A stretch of DNA of 64,000 bases, taken from positions 310,001 to 374,000 of the forward strand of contig NC_054687.1 in assembly GCF_011074885.1 (NCBI RefSeq), given 5' to 3'. How positions within the stretch are numbered: position 1 is the stretch's first letter; every line of letters begins with the position of its first letter. The DNA comes from Brettanomyces bruxellensis. Taxonomy: Eukaryota; Ascomycota; Pichiomycetes; Pichiales; Pichiaceae. Below the pieces are notes generated by a model that was not told the origin of the DNA, did not search any database, and saw only the letters and a list, made by a program, of their open reading frames with translations. Positions 32,755-42,863 of this stretch are shown piece by piece. A program made the position numbers and the translations under genes.

Positions 32755-33968
32755 ATTATATAGCTTGTCAAAATGTACATCAAGGACTTTTCATGTACTT
32801 GTGTATGACTAAGTTATCTATCGTTCAGCTATCTTTTCTCTTCTTATCGGATTCCAATGCAAGGATGTTCTCAGAGGAAAACACAGAAACAAATACCGAA
32901 ATCATAAGGACAACCCGTTCCACTCCTTTCAAAATCTCCAGAATATAATCTTGACATTGTAGATTTGTACAAAAACAGGTTTAAACTCTGCTTTGTAAAC
33001 ATAATTTATCTCTCTACGCAAATACTGGTAACAGAACATTAATTAGACATTATTATCTCATTCGTTTCATTAAATCCCTTGACTTAATTCGGATAAGGAT
33101 CACATGCAAAACCAACCGTTATCTTTTCTCTAGTAAAACAGAGCGAATAGTTTAGATGTTAACCGATTAATTTACTTTACTTAATACGCTATGCGATCAT
33201 GTCAAGTGTTCCTTCCTTTCATGCAATACCCTATATCTGCACATCATAACCGATAAGGTCGTGCAATCATTAAACTTATTAGTGTGTGCGAGAAAGAAAA
33301 GCGCAATAAAATGCAAAAAATTTTCCCACTTTATTTTAAATTTTTTATTTTAAATTTTTTTTGCTCTTTTCTGTTTCCTGTCGTCAGTATAAATTTGGGC
33401 GAAACTATATAAAGCAGCGAAATTTCCTCACAGCACCTTAAAAACACGTCATTTATATAAACATCACTTCTTTTTGAACAACGCTATCGTACCATAAAGC
33501 ATCAAGTAATCAAACGTGTATTTTTTGTTTTGTTAAACAGGTATTTTAGAACAAGAGTGAATTGTTTGTATTGCGTTTTCTTCGTATTAAAAAACAGCTG
33601 TATAGTTGCGGAAACGAACGAGAACAGTTGAAAGAATAAAGAAAAGTACAATCCAGTGAAAGTTGAATAAGGTATTGTTAGAGCAATTGTATTTTTGCCC
33701 AAACTGATAAGAAGAACATTAATAGTATCGTTTTTTTATTTAAACAGTACTGGCTATCAAGAAGAGAGCCTGGACCAGACCAGATATAAGAAGAACTAGG
33801 GAAGAAAAGAAAGCGAGTTATTTGAAAGCTTTGTTTCGTGACCCGTGTAAAGAGAAAAACAAAACTTAGATCCTTGCTCCTTACTACTATTTAGGGAAAT
33901 TGCAGTCGTATTGAAGCTGCAACATAGGACAAAAAAAAAATTTTACTTTTACTTTAAATTCATCCTTA
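32755..33968. other. Divergent intergenic region upstream of NRD1
   Basis: About 1.2 kb. A TATATAAA box is at 33406-33413, more than 550 bases before the NRD1 ATG, which implies a long leader if that box is used. A/T runs occur at 33.33-33.36 and 33.93 kb. No gene. Confidence 0.55.
33406..33413 (+). promoter_or_regulatory. TATA box candidate upstream of NRD1
   Basis: TATATAAA, about 555 bases upstream of the NRD1 ATG. A leader of some 450-500 bases would follow. In S. cerevisiae NRD1 controls its own transcript by early termination in the leader; a long leader here would allow the same, but this is inference. Confidence 0.35.
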
Positions 33969-36056
33969 ATGACCTCAGACTCAGAAAGTGAACAGGTGAA
34001 GGAATTCCAACGGATCATCGGCGAGATGGGCACCATCAAGCCTCCAGGAGTTTCCGGATCCAGAATTAAGAAGTTGAAAGAAATCTTTCTTGGCAACGTT
34101 GATCAGGAGGAAAGCCTGGTGCCAAAGCTCATCGGCGGGTGTAAGGATGTACCAACAACCAATAAATTGGGCCCTCTCTATGTTGTTGATGCCGTTGTTC
34201 GTGGCCTCATAGATGAAATCAGCAAGTCTAGCGGCTCATCTGTGAAGTATGTTGATGTTTCTGCAGATTCACCACATGGAACAGCAGCTGCAGCAGTTAA
34301 TTCTATTCGGGGTGCGATTTTGGAAACTGTGAAAGATGCAACGGCCAATTCGAACGAGAATGTGCGCGATAAGATTTTCAAGTTGATCGAGATCTGGCGC
34401 AACTGCAAGACTTTTGATGAGAACACGTTGAAGGAGATGATTCAGACCAACTTCCCATCAACTACACCGCCCGGAACTCCACCTGCAGTTGAGAGAAAGG
34501 TGAAGTTTGCGGATGGCAGCTTGAAGGATGGAGAAAAGACTTCAGATTCGTCCGATTCGGGCAAGACAGCATCGAGTTCGGCAAGCTCTGCAAGCTCAGG
34601 GGCAAAGGATCCGGCATCCGTTCTTCAGGCATTGGCTAATCTTGCAAAAAAGACACCTTCTCCAGCGGCAGGTGCGGAAGCCGATAAAGGAGCAGTCCGG
34701 GGCTCGAACCTGGAACCAGCAGAAAACACCCGGAGACTGGAAAGAAAACAGGAAGGAAGACCGGAAAGACAGAATGCGGGCGGTGCAGCATCTTCAAATG
34801 CGTCGTCCTCGGACCCGGAGGCAATATTCAAGATGCTCCAGAACATGAACAAGATGGGGGCGGCAGGCGGTGCAAACGGCCGGGTTTCGCAGCAGTATGG
34901 AAGAGGAGGAAACGGGTATGGTGCAGATAACAGCAATAATAACAGCAGCAACTCGTATGGCGACCCAAGGCGGGGAGGAAACATGTATCGAGATGACAGA
35001 TACAGGGACAGGGAGTACGAGGACAGAGGAAGAGGAGGAATGTACGATCGGTACGGGTCGCGGAGAAGAGAGAGATCACCACAGAGAGGAGGCATGATGG
35101 GAAATCCAGAGCCTGCAGAGATGCAAGGAGAGCAGAATGTGCCGAGTAACCCGCATTACCGGAAGCAGCATGTTTCCGAGGATTCAAGCCTCCCTCCAGG
35201 ATGCATCGGCGTGTATTCGCGGACGATTTTCATTGGTGGAGTGCCGCACACGATGGATCAGGAGCAGCTGGCACAGATATTGCGGCCGTATGCAGAGGTG
35301 CAAAGTGTGATTCTCAACAATGAGCGGAGACACGCATTCGTGAAGGTGTATTCGCGGGCAGAGGCCGAGCAGGTGCTTCAAGCATTCTCAGTCACGCATC
35401 CTTCGGGTTTGCGTGCCAGATGGGGAGTAGGCTTTGGTCCAAGAGACTGCTGCGACTACCAGACAGGAGTGTCCACGATACCGATTAGTCGACTCACCGA
35501 TGCCGATAAGCGGTGGGTTGTGTCTGCCCAGTGGGGAGGAACAGGTGGAGAACCCCTGAGAGACGGGCTTTTTGTTGAAGAGCCGGACATCGAAGTTGGC
35601 CATGGTGTTTCTTCCAAGTCCATCTCCCGGAAGATGCCCACGAACTCGGCCAGCAACGGGCCAAAGTCTGATTTGCCCGGTGGACACGGCCGGCGTGAAA
35701 ATTACGGCGGCAGGGGCTATAACCGCAGCTGGAGTGGCTCCCCACAGGGTGGAATGTCGCCCCAGATGGCTGCTCCCGGTGGTTATGGCGAAAGCAGAAT
35801 GAACCCAATGGGCAACATGAACCCGATGGGAAACATGAACTCTATGAATTCCATGAATTCCATGAACCCAATGAACAATTCCGCTCCTCCTCCTCCACCT
35901 CCTGGCCAGGCTGGAGCTGGAAACCAGTCCCAGGCCCAGATGATGGCCACAATGATGGCTGCAATGCAGCAGATGCAGCAGCAGGGAAACGGCCAGGTCG
36001 ACATGGCCCAGATGCTGCAGAACATGGCGCAGATGATGCGTCAGAACCAGCATTGA
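33969..36056 (+). CDS. NRD1: Nrd1/Seb1-type transcription termination factor
   Basis: A 695-residue nuclear RNA-binding protein that couples RNA polymerase II CTD recognition to termination of short non-coding transcripts, with Nab3 and Sen1 in S. cerevisiae. Residues about 5-165 form the CTD-interacting domain (FQRIIGEMG, LGPLYVVDAVVRGLIDE, KIFKLIEIWRNCKTF). A low-complexity Ser/Ala, then Arg/Gly/Asn region follows (DDRYRDREYEDRGRG, RRRERSPQRGG). The RRM lies at about 415-490 (RTIFIGGVP as RNP2, RHAFVKVYSRAEAEQ as RNP1), followed by the Nrd1-specific extension GFGPRDCCDYQTG. The C-terminus is Met/Asn/Gln-rich with short repeats (NPMGNMNPMG, MNSMNSMN). The low-complexity parts make this longer than the 575-residue S. 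cerevisiae protein. Confidence 0.92.
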   Translation: MTSDSESEQVKEFQRIIGEMGTIKPPGVSGSRIKKLKEIFLGNVDQEESLVPKLIGGCKDVPTTNKLGPLYVVDAVVRGLIDEISKSSGSSVKYVDVSADSPHGTAAAAVNSIRGAILETVKDATANSNENVRDKIFKLIEIWRNCKTFDENTLKEMIQTNFPSTTPPGTPPAVERKVKFADGSLKDGEKTSDSSDSGKTASSSASSASSGAKDPASVLQALANLAKKTPSPAAGAEADKGAVRGSNLEPAENTRRLERKQEGRPERQNAGGAASSNASSSDPEAIFKMLQNMNKMGAAGGANGRVSQQYGRGGNGYGADNSNNNSSNSYGDPRRGGNMYRDDRYRDREYEDRGRGGMYDRYGSRRRERSPQRGGMMGNPEPAEMQGEQNVPSNPHYRKQHVSEDSSLPPGCIGVYSRTIFIGGVPHTMDQEQLAQILRPYAEVQSVILNNERRHAFVKVYSRAEAEQVLQAFSVTHPSGLRARWGVGFGPRDCCDYQTGVSTIPISRLTDADKRWVVSAQWGGTGGEPLRDGLFVEEPDIEVGHGVSSKSISRKMPTNSASNGPKSDLPGGHGRRENYGGRGYNRSWSGSPQGGMSPQMAAPGGYGESRMNPMGNMNPMGNMNSMNSMNSMNPMNNSAPPPPPPGQAGAGNQSQAQMMATMMAAMQQMQQQGNGQVDMAQMLQNMAQMMRQNQH

Positions 36057-36910
36057 TGTGCTTGACCTTATAGAGCTGCTCCCACCACTGTATTTTACGG
36101 AATTGAGATCCAATTAATTGTTTAGTTGCTAATGCAAGATTTGATTCATTGCTTTAATGTAGCTAGATCATCCTGGCTTTGTAGTATTTCTATTCTTACG
36201 CTTCGTACTAGTGTTGTTATGCATTGTTGTAGGTAACACATTGCTTTTTATCCTATACTACCATTTATGTAATTATCTATTGCTGCTCCTCCAGCTGACC
36301 CCATTTCCATTTCCATATCCTCCTTTTTGCTCCTAAACGAATTACTCCTATCTCTCACGGTGTTTAGTGTAATCACATATTGCCTTGAACTACGCTTTTG
36401 TAGCCCAAACTACGTGCTTTCCCACTTTCATCTACTCATAATGCGACTAAAGTAATAGCAAAACTAACAAGCCGAAAGTCGCCCAATATATTTGCTATCT
36501 TTCCTGGTCCTGATTGCTACCATTACTTGCTGGTTTTTGCATAAGGTCAAAAGATGATTAGGTAATCCCTAGTAAATGTAGCACTTGACTATATATATAT
36601 CCAGCTAGAATCATTTTGCTAAATCATAAAAAATACCTGCTACTATTAATCAAAAATTCACAAACCAACCAAACCATAAAAACATGTCACATACATTGTA
36701 TGCACATTATCCACCATAATTCACAGCCACACTCGTACCTTCCTCTCAGTCACTCCTGGCTTTTTTCACTCTTTGAGTATCTTTCATTTTTTATTTTCAA
36801 TTTTTTTTTTCATTTTCGCTACTTTTCAACACCACACACGTATCAGCCAGACATCATAACACATCATTAGAACACTACAAACCGGTAGGATCATACGGAA
36901 AGCAAGCAAA
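36057..36910. other. Intergenic region between NRD1 and ERV46
   Basis: About 850 bases, T-rich upstream of ERV46 (36.78-36.82 kb). No gene seen. Confidence 0.55.
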
Positions 36911-38149
36911 ATGGGTAAAGGACCGTCGATATTCAGATTCGATGCCTTTGCAAAGACATTGGACGAGGCAAAGGTCAAAACAACCAGTGGAGGTATCCTA
37001 ACGCTTATATGCTCGTTTACCATCTTTATTCTCCTTATAAATGAATACAGGGACTACCGAACGCTGATAATGCGACCAGAGTTGGTTGTTGACAGGGATC
37101 ACGACAAGACTTTGGGTCTCAACTTGGATATTACCTTCCCAAACATGCCATGTGATCTACTTTCGATGGATATCATGGACTTAACCGGTGATGTTCAGGC
37201 CGATATTCTAGAAGGCAACTTTCTTCGCACAAGATTGGACAGAGATGGCAAAGAAATTGCCACTGATGAGCCATTCAAGGTGAACAAAGAGGACGGGGCA
37301 AAGTCCGAATTGAGCACGGAGGACTCTCAGTATTGTGGTTCATGCTATGGGGCCATTGACCAATCGGGAAACGAGAAGGAGAGTGATCCAACCAAGTGGG
37401 TTTGCTGTAACAGTTGCGAGGCAGTGAAACTTGCATATTCGAAAGCGGCTTGGAAATTCTATGATGGCGAGGGAATCGAGCAATGCGAAAAAGAGGGATA
37501 CGTGGACCGGATTAATAAGAGATTAGATGAAGGATGCCGGGTGAAGGGAACAGCTCAATTGAACAGAATAGGAGGTAACTTGCATTTTGCACCGGGTAGC
37601 TCCATCACAATGAACGATCGTCACGTTCATGATCTTTCTCTATTCGATAAGCACCAAGATAAGTTCAACTTCGATCATGTTATCAATCATTTCTCGTTTG
37701 GCCCAGATGACCATCACTTAAATTTGCATTCAGCCAGTCACAACTACACAACAACCCATCCGTTAGACGGAAGTGAGAAGGCTGTTGGTGACAAGTACCG
37801 AGTTTATTCCTACTTCCTAAAAGTGGTGAATAGTCGCTTCGAGTATCTGGATGGTGATGTTCTTGAGACGAACGAGTTTTCGGCAACAGAGCACGACAGA
37901 CCACTCAGGGGCGGCAGAGATGATGATCATCCTAATACCATTCATGCCAGAGGTGGCCTACCCGGCCTGTACTTCTACTTTGATATTAGTCCCATGAAAA
38001 TTATCAATAGGGAAGCCAACAAGAAGACATGGTCTGCTTTCTGTCTCAGTGTTTGCTCTGCCATTGCTGGTGTGCTCACTGTTTTCTCATTGTTGGACAG
38101 AACTATCTGGACGGCTCACCGGTATCTTAAGGAGAAGAAACGGGTGTAA
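36911..38149 (+). CDS. ERV46: Erv46 COPII-vesicle cargo receptor subunit
   Basis: A 412-residue protein (S. cerevisiae Erv46 has 415). It cycles between ER and Golgi in COPII and COPI vesicles with Erv41 and retrieves ER residents. The N-terminal FRFDAFAKTLDEAKVKT motif precedes the first membrane span (about 27-45, GGILTLICSFTIFILLINEY). The lumenal domain has the Cys-rich pairs YCGSCYGA and CCNSCEAVKLAY (about 138-180). The PGLYFYFDISPMK motif (about 351-363) leads to the second span (about 378-400). CTG at 37967 encodes the conserved Leu of PGL. In S. cerevisiae ERV46 is also directly followed by CDC24 on the same strand. Confidence 0.94.
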   Translation: MGKGPSIFRFDAFAKTLDEAKVKTTSGGILTLICSFTIFILLINEYRDYRTLIMRPELVVDRDHDKTLGLNLDITFPNMPCDLLSMDIMDLTGDVQADILEGNFLRTRLDRDGKEIATDEPFKVNKEDGAKSELSTEDSQYCGSCYGAIDQSGNEKESDPTKWVCCNSCEAVKLAYSKAAWKFYDGEGIEQCEKEGYVDRINKRLDEGCRVKGTAQLNRIGGNLHFAPGSSITMNDRHVHDLSLFDKHQDKFNFDHVINHFSFGPDDHHLNLHSASHNYTTTHPLDGSEKAVGDKYRVYSYFLKVVNSRFEYLDGDVLETNEFSATEHDRPLRGGRDDDHPNTIHARGGLPGLYFYFDISPMKIINREANKKTWSAFCLSVCSAIAGVLTVFSLLDRTIWTAHRYLKEKKRV

Positions 38150-39306
38150 TACTCAAAATATAAATTTTAAGACAAAATGGCACAGAGAAAGCATTATTCA
38201 AAAAAGTATGGCCAACACTCCACAATTTACATCATGCTCCTCCTGATTTATACAGTTTTCAAGTTACATAGATATTGCTGGTGCCACAAATACCACTACC
38301 ATATATTTAGTTGGTCGCTTATTCGTGTAGTACTTCCATAACTTCTTTAGACGCGTAAACTGTGTAACACAGCCCTGATCTGTCCGCATTACCTTTTCTT
38401 CCTTAAAAATTCGTTTTTTTTTTTTTTTTTTTTTTTCACGCTTTTATGCATGCGGCTCTCGTCTCTGCATTCCCTTTCAGTTTCCGGCATATTATCGCTT
38501 GCCGAATAATGCACTTTTCACTAAAACAGTTCAAACATCACTCGAATTCTTACCATTGTTCGTCCCTATTGAAAAAGCATTCTTGACATTCTTTGTATTC
38601 GCATTTATATCGGTCTTTAAGCTTGGCAGAATTGCAGAAGAGTCATTGGACAATAGTGCTCACGGTGATTTACAGGTAAACAAACATTTCTGTGATCTCA
38701 TCCCTGTGACGGGTCAACAAACGTTTTTTCTGTTTTTGCAAAAATAAGGAGAGGTGCGGAAAAAGTGAAATAAAAATATATGGCAGGCAGATTGATTAAG
38801 TTCATATTCTAGATTTACCCGCACCGCACTGAGAGAAAAAAAAAGTGATAAAAAAAAAAGGAAAAACGAAGCGTGAGCATCTCTCTCCTCGAACTTTCTT
38901 TTGATAGTGCTCTTAAGGGACCCCTTTAAGATTATCAAATCTCGCAGTCAAGCATCGAGATAAATTAACTTAAGAGTTCAAATTGCTTAAACGTTTGGTT
39001 GTGTAAGTGGGAAAAGGCACAGTGATCGTTTTCTTTGAAATTTCAGGCGTTGACAGCAATCTGGTGCGCAAAAATTAGAATTTCACTTAGACGTGGATAC
39101 ATTCTTACCAAGGGCATATATCCGTGTTTTATCAGCCATTTTTAGCACTGGATATTTGTGCTTACAGCGGGGCACGTATTTCTGATAAGATTCACTTACC
39201 GAAACAGACTTATAGTCACTTGCCTAGTTGAGTTAGACAAATATTTTTATTACCATCTACAGTTCATAATCAGTCTTTCTCCAGATTTACAACTTCACAT
39301 TGCATA
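38150..39306. other. Intergenic region between ERV46 and CDC24
   Basis: About 1.16 kb with a T-run of about 23 bases (38414-38436) and an A-run near 38.85 kb. Small frames here have no support. It should contain the CDC24 promoter. Confidence 0.55.
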
Positions 39307-42177
39307 ATGTCGTCATTCACACCCCCAATCAGAACAATATCGTCAAATACACTAGGGTCGATGTCATCTCTTACGCCGAGCGCTCCTATTGGTGCAGCCA
39401 GCATGGTTATGAACGTAAAAGTGACGCATAAGGATTCTCTTTACTACATATGCACATCGTTGATGCGAAGGCTTAAAAAGGTCCCTGGAATAAAGCCATA
39501 CATGGAGCTTGCATACACTCGGGCGGAGGAGAATGCAGAGAAGCAGGCCTTAGCAATTTCAACAGCCACTACTTCAAGTACACTGGATTCAAACGAGATA
39601 TCGAGGACTCAAAGCAGGAAAAGTGGCCGAACGGGCGTAGTGGCGGACTCAGCAAGAAGCAGAACACTGATGAGTCTTTCAGAGCGAAGCAGGAAGAGCC
39701 AGCTTTCCATTGCATCATCTACATCATCGAGAGATTCGGAATACGGACCAATGAACCACTGGAATTCAACGTTATTCACATTTGCGGCAGGTGTTCTTCC
39801 ATCGCAGATTCCTCACGATCCAGTCACTCCAATCTGCAATCTATTTCAGCAGGGCGCACCTCTTTGCCTCATATTTAACGTGATAAGGCCGGAGCACAAG
39901 ATTGACGTAGTTTCGTCCGACGATTTGAAAGTCTGCAAGATGAGTGTCTACCAGTTTCTCAGCGCTTGCAAGTTGCACTTGAATATTCGTGACGACGAGC
40001 TTTTCCCTATAACGAGTGTGTTCTCGGATGATATTCGCAATCTTTTGGAGGTGATCCACTCGGTGAACCTAGTTCTGGACTTAGACCCCAGATTTGACGT
40101 TTCTCCTGTTGAAGATCAGCTAGTTGTGTCGGATGAGAGGTCAAAAGTTGTCAAGGAGCTCGTGGAGAGTGAGCGGAAATACGTCTACGACTTGGAAACA
40201 CTTTGCAAGTACAAAGACGAGTTGATGAAGAAGGAGCTGATCTCATCAGATGACATTAACATGCTTTTTCCAAACTTGAACGAGATTGTGGATTTCCAGC
40301 GAAGAATTCTTGTTGGTCTCGAGTGTAATGCAGTCGTTCCGTCGGAATACCAGCGGCTGGGCTCCGTTTTTGTGCATGCAGGTGTCGAGGGTTTTCAGAT
40401 CTATGAGGCATGGTCGCTTTTCCAGAATTCAGCAATCGAATTCATCACGAAGGAGGCAGACAGCTTAATGCAGTCTTCATCAGTGATTGGAAGCCCGTAC
40501 GAGCTCCAGAGTTTCCTAATTAAACCCGTTCAACGTCTTTGCAAGTATCCGCTTCTCCTGAAATCGCTTCTTAAGTTATCAAAGGAGACTTGGCCGAATT
40601 ACGGCGAGTTGCAGGATGCATACGATATTGCGTGCGAGGTGGGAAATACAATCAACGAGGCACAGAGGAAGTCGGAAAACATACAGTTACTGAAACGGCT
40701 CCAGGAGCAAGTTGTGGACTGGAAAGGATTCTCGTTGAGTGGGGTGGGGGAACTTCTATATGCGAATGTGGTAATGGTGAAAGATTTGCTAAACGAAGGC
40801 CACTCTGGCGAGAAAGAGGTCCACTGCTACTTGTTTGAGCACGTGATCTATCTTTTCAAGGAGCACCGTGAGAAAAGCGGGTTTCTTGGTGGCCACCGGA
40901 AGTCGTCCGGGAGCGCTGGTACATCCTCACACCACAAAAGCTACGGAAGCGACAAGAACAGAAATAGCGGCGGGACGTCCTCGGCAAACCGCCGGCTTTC
41001 GCTCAACGGAGTCGTCTACATCAACAAAATATACAGAGTGACGAGTTCGGACACTTCGCCGTACTTTTCTGCAGGGCAAGGCCACTATTTGACGTTGCGA
41101 TGGCGTGGAAACCGCGATACCGGCGGCTGCGTGTTTAAGTTCCGGTCTGAGGAGCACATGGGCCAATGGGAGGCCGCCATTCTTCGTCTCTCGGGCTGTA
41201 CCGGCGGTACTCCCGACTATTCCTACGGCTCTGCACCTGCAAGTGCCCACCAGAGCACTGCCAGTATCCCCGAATCCTCTACTTCCTATTTTTCTGCTGC
41301 CTCAACGGTCCGGCACCGCACTTCAAGTGCCGGTGGGAACCCCAGCATGCCGAATACAGCCAACGGGGGAGTGGTAAACGGTGGAGGGTACCCGTCACTG
41401 CCACCTGTCCCACTATCCGGCTTCCCACAGCTTGTCAGCAAAAAAAAGCGGTCTGTTTCCTCGCCTGCCGCCTATCTACCGCGGGTCAGGACTCTGTCAT
41501 CATCGGATTTGCCACCCGTGCCCCAGTACGACAATCTTTCGTCGAAATTCTCGCGAATGAACATTTCTCCAAGCAACCTCAAGTTCACACAGGCATCCGT
41601 CTCCTACACCAGTACACCAGGAGGCGTGGGGACATACACCAGTACACCGGGAAGCGCGGGGGCACACACCGGTACACCAGGAGGCCCAGTGGCTAACGGT
41701 ACTGCCATTTCTCAAAATCCAATGGCACCTCCAACTTCTGGAATCTACAAATTGCAGCAGTTTGCCCCTCAGCACCAGGAAAATCGACGCATGAGCCCCG
41801 CACCAAAAAGTGCTCCCCCAAACGTCTATTCGCGTCGCCAGCGGTCGGTATCATCAAATCGCTCTTTTTCACCTTTCGACAACCGGATCCGGATGAGACT
41901 GGTGTACGGAGGTGACGGTGAGTGCGTGCATGTGTCGGTTAATCCGGACACGACCTACGGTGAGCTGACGAGAATTTTGGTCGACAAGCTCAATTACGTA
42001 ATGGTGGCCGATGGGGTGGCCAAGCGGTTCGATGCAAGCCTGATAAAGCTTAAATTCCAAGATGAGGATGGGGACATGATCCGGTTCCAGGATGATGCCG
42101 ATTGGGCAATTGCCAAGGACATGCTTGCAGAGATATCCGATGAGGAGCGCAGGATTCTTACATTGAAGGTTTACTAG
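39307..42177 (+). CDS. CDC24: Cdc24, guanine nucleotide exchange factor for Cdc42
   Basis: A 956-residue polarity regulator. It activates the GTPase Cdc42 at sites of bud emergence and mating projection. Domains in order: an N-terminal Ser-rich region; calponin-homology-like segment at about 155-255 (PVTPICNLFQQGAPLCLIFNVI); DH domain at about 278-460 (SKVVKELVESERKYVYDLETL, then FLIKPVQRLCKYPLLLKSLL); PH domain at about 480-640, interrupted by a Ser/Gly-rich insert; a Ser/Pro-rich linker with a 30-base tandem repeat; and a C-terminal PB1 domain at about 866-956 with the acidic PC motif FQDEDGDMIRFQDDADW, which binds the scaffold Bem1. It is longer than the 854-residue S. cerevisiae protein because of the linkers. 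Confidence 0.95.
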   Translation: MSSFTPPIRTISSNTLGSMSSLTPSAPIGAASMVMNVKVTHKDSLYYICTSLMRRLKKVPGIKPYMELAYTRAEENAEKQALAISTATTSSTLDSNEISRTQSRKSGRTGVVADSARSRTLMSLSERSRKSQLSIASSTSSRDSEYGPMNHWNSTLFTFAAGVLPSQIPHDPVTPICNLFQQGAPLCLIFNVIRPEHKIDVVSSDDLKVCKMSVYQFLSACKLHLNIRDDELFPITSVFSDDIRNLLEVIHSVNLVLDLDPRFDVSPVEDQLVVSDERSKVVKELVESERKYVYDLETLCKYKDELMKKELISSDDINMLFPNLNEIVDFQRRILVGLECNAVVPSEYQRLGSVFVHAGVEGFQIYEAWSLFQNSAIEFITKEADSLMQSSSVIGSPYELQSFLIKPVQRLCKYPLLLKSLLKLSKETWPNYGELQDAYDIACEVGNTINEAQRKSENIQLLKRLQEQVVDWKGFSLSGVGELLYANVVMVKDLLNEGHSGEKEVHCYLFEHVIYLFKEHREKSGFLGGHRKSSGSAGTSSHHKSYGSDKNRNSGGTSSANRRLSLNGVVYINKIYRVTSSDTSPYFSAGQGHYLTLRWRGNRDTGGCVFKFRSEEHMGQWEAAILRLSGCTGGTPDYSYGSAPASAHQSTASIPESSTSYFSAASTVRHRTSSAGGNPSMPNTANGGVVNGGGYPSLPPVPLSGFPQLVSKKKRSVSSPAAYLPRVRTLSSSDLPPVPQYDNLSSKFSRMNISPSNLKFTQASVSYTSTPGGVGTYTSTPGSAGAHTGTPGGPVANGTAISQNPMAPPTSGIYKLQQFAPQHQENRRMSPAPKSAPPNVYSRRQRSVSSNRSFSPFDNRIRMRLVYGGDGECVHVSVNPDTTYGELTRILVDKLNYVMVADGVAKRFDASLIKLKFQDEDGDMIRFQDDADWAIAKDMLAEISDEERRILTLKVY
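41612..41700 (+). repeat. Three 30-base tandem repeats inside CDC24
   Basis: The protein reads YTSTPGGVGT, YTSTPGSAGA, HTGTPGGPVA. The 30-base unit is GC-rich and lies in the disordered linker before the PB1 domain, so copy number could vary without harming a folded domain. Confidence 0.8.
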
Positions 42178-42863
42178 TTATGACCGTGTACTAATGCAGA
42201 TAATTCAACGAATCGTGAATGTAGAAATGTATGAGTAGAGGTTGCAGCGTATTTAGTTTTGCCTTGAGTGGTAACGCATGAATTTGAAACGGTTGGATTG
42301 ACTTAATATTTGATTGTTTGATGATTTTATGATTTATCGATGTTTTTGATAACTGATCCATTGCCTTTACTTTAGCATCTACTTCAGGATCTGCACTGGT
42401 TCTCGACTTCCCGCGTAGATATATATATATTTTTTTTTATTTATTTTTTTTTATTTATTTTTTTTTATTACTACTTTTCATTTTTATATGACCTTTAGCG
42501 CGCTTCCTATTCATCCATCCAGTCTCTCCCCACCGGCCTTAATAAAGAAGATTTTCTTCTTTTTCTTACTCATTGATCCTGCCTGATTTTTTCTCTTTTC
42601 GCGGCTATGGCATTAGTGCATTTCAATATCCACCCGCACTGAGTCAGATTTCATCAGCTCGTGTAATTTTTCAGCCCGATCACGTCAGAATAATTTATTT
42701 TCACATTGTTTGTATAATTAAGCTATCATCTGCCGTCTGATCTCGAGCTTCCTCCGAATTCTTGTCAACATACTTCTTTACCACAATTTCGGTGCTGTAG
42801 ACTAATTAATATTCACACTCTCATTATTCATACTCCACTACTCATTCTCCATAATTCGCTCTG
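42178..42863. other. Intergenic region with T-rich tandem tracts
   Basis: About 690 bases between CDC24 and the ETF-QO gene. At 42.42-42.47 kb an AT dinucleotide run leads into three T-tracts separated by ATTTA units. Otherwise no feature. Confidence 0.6.
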
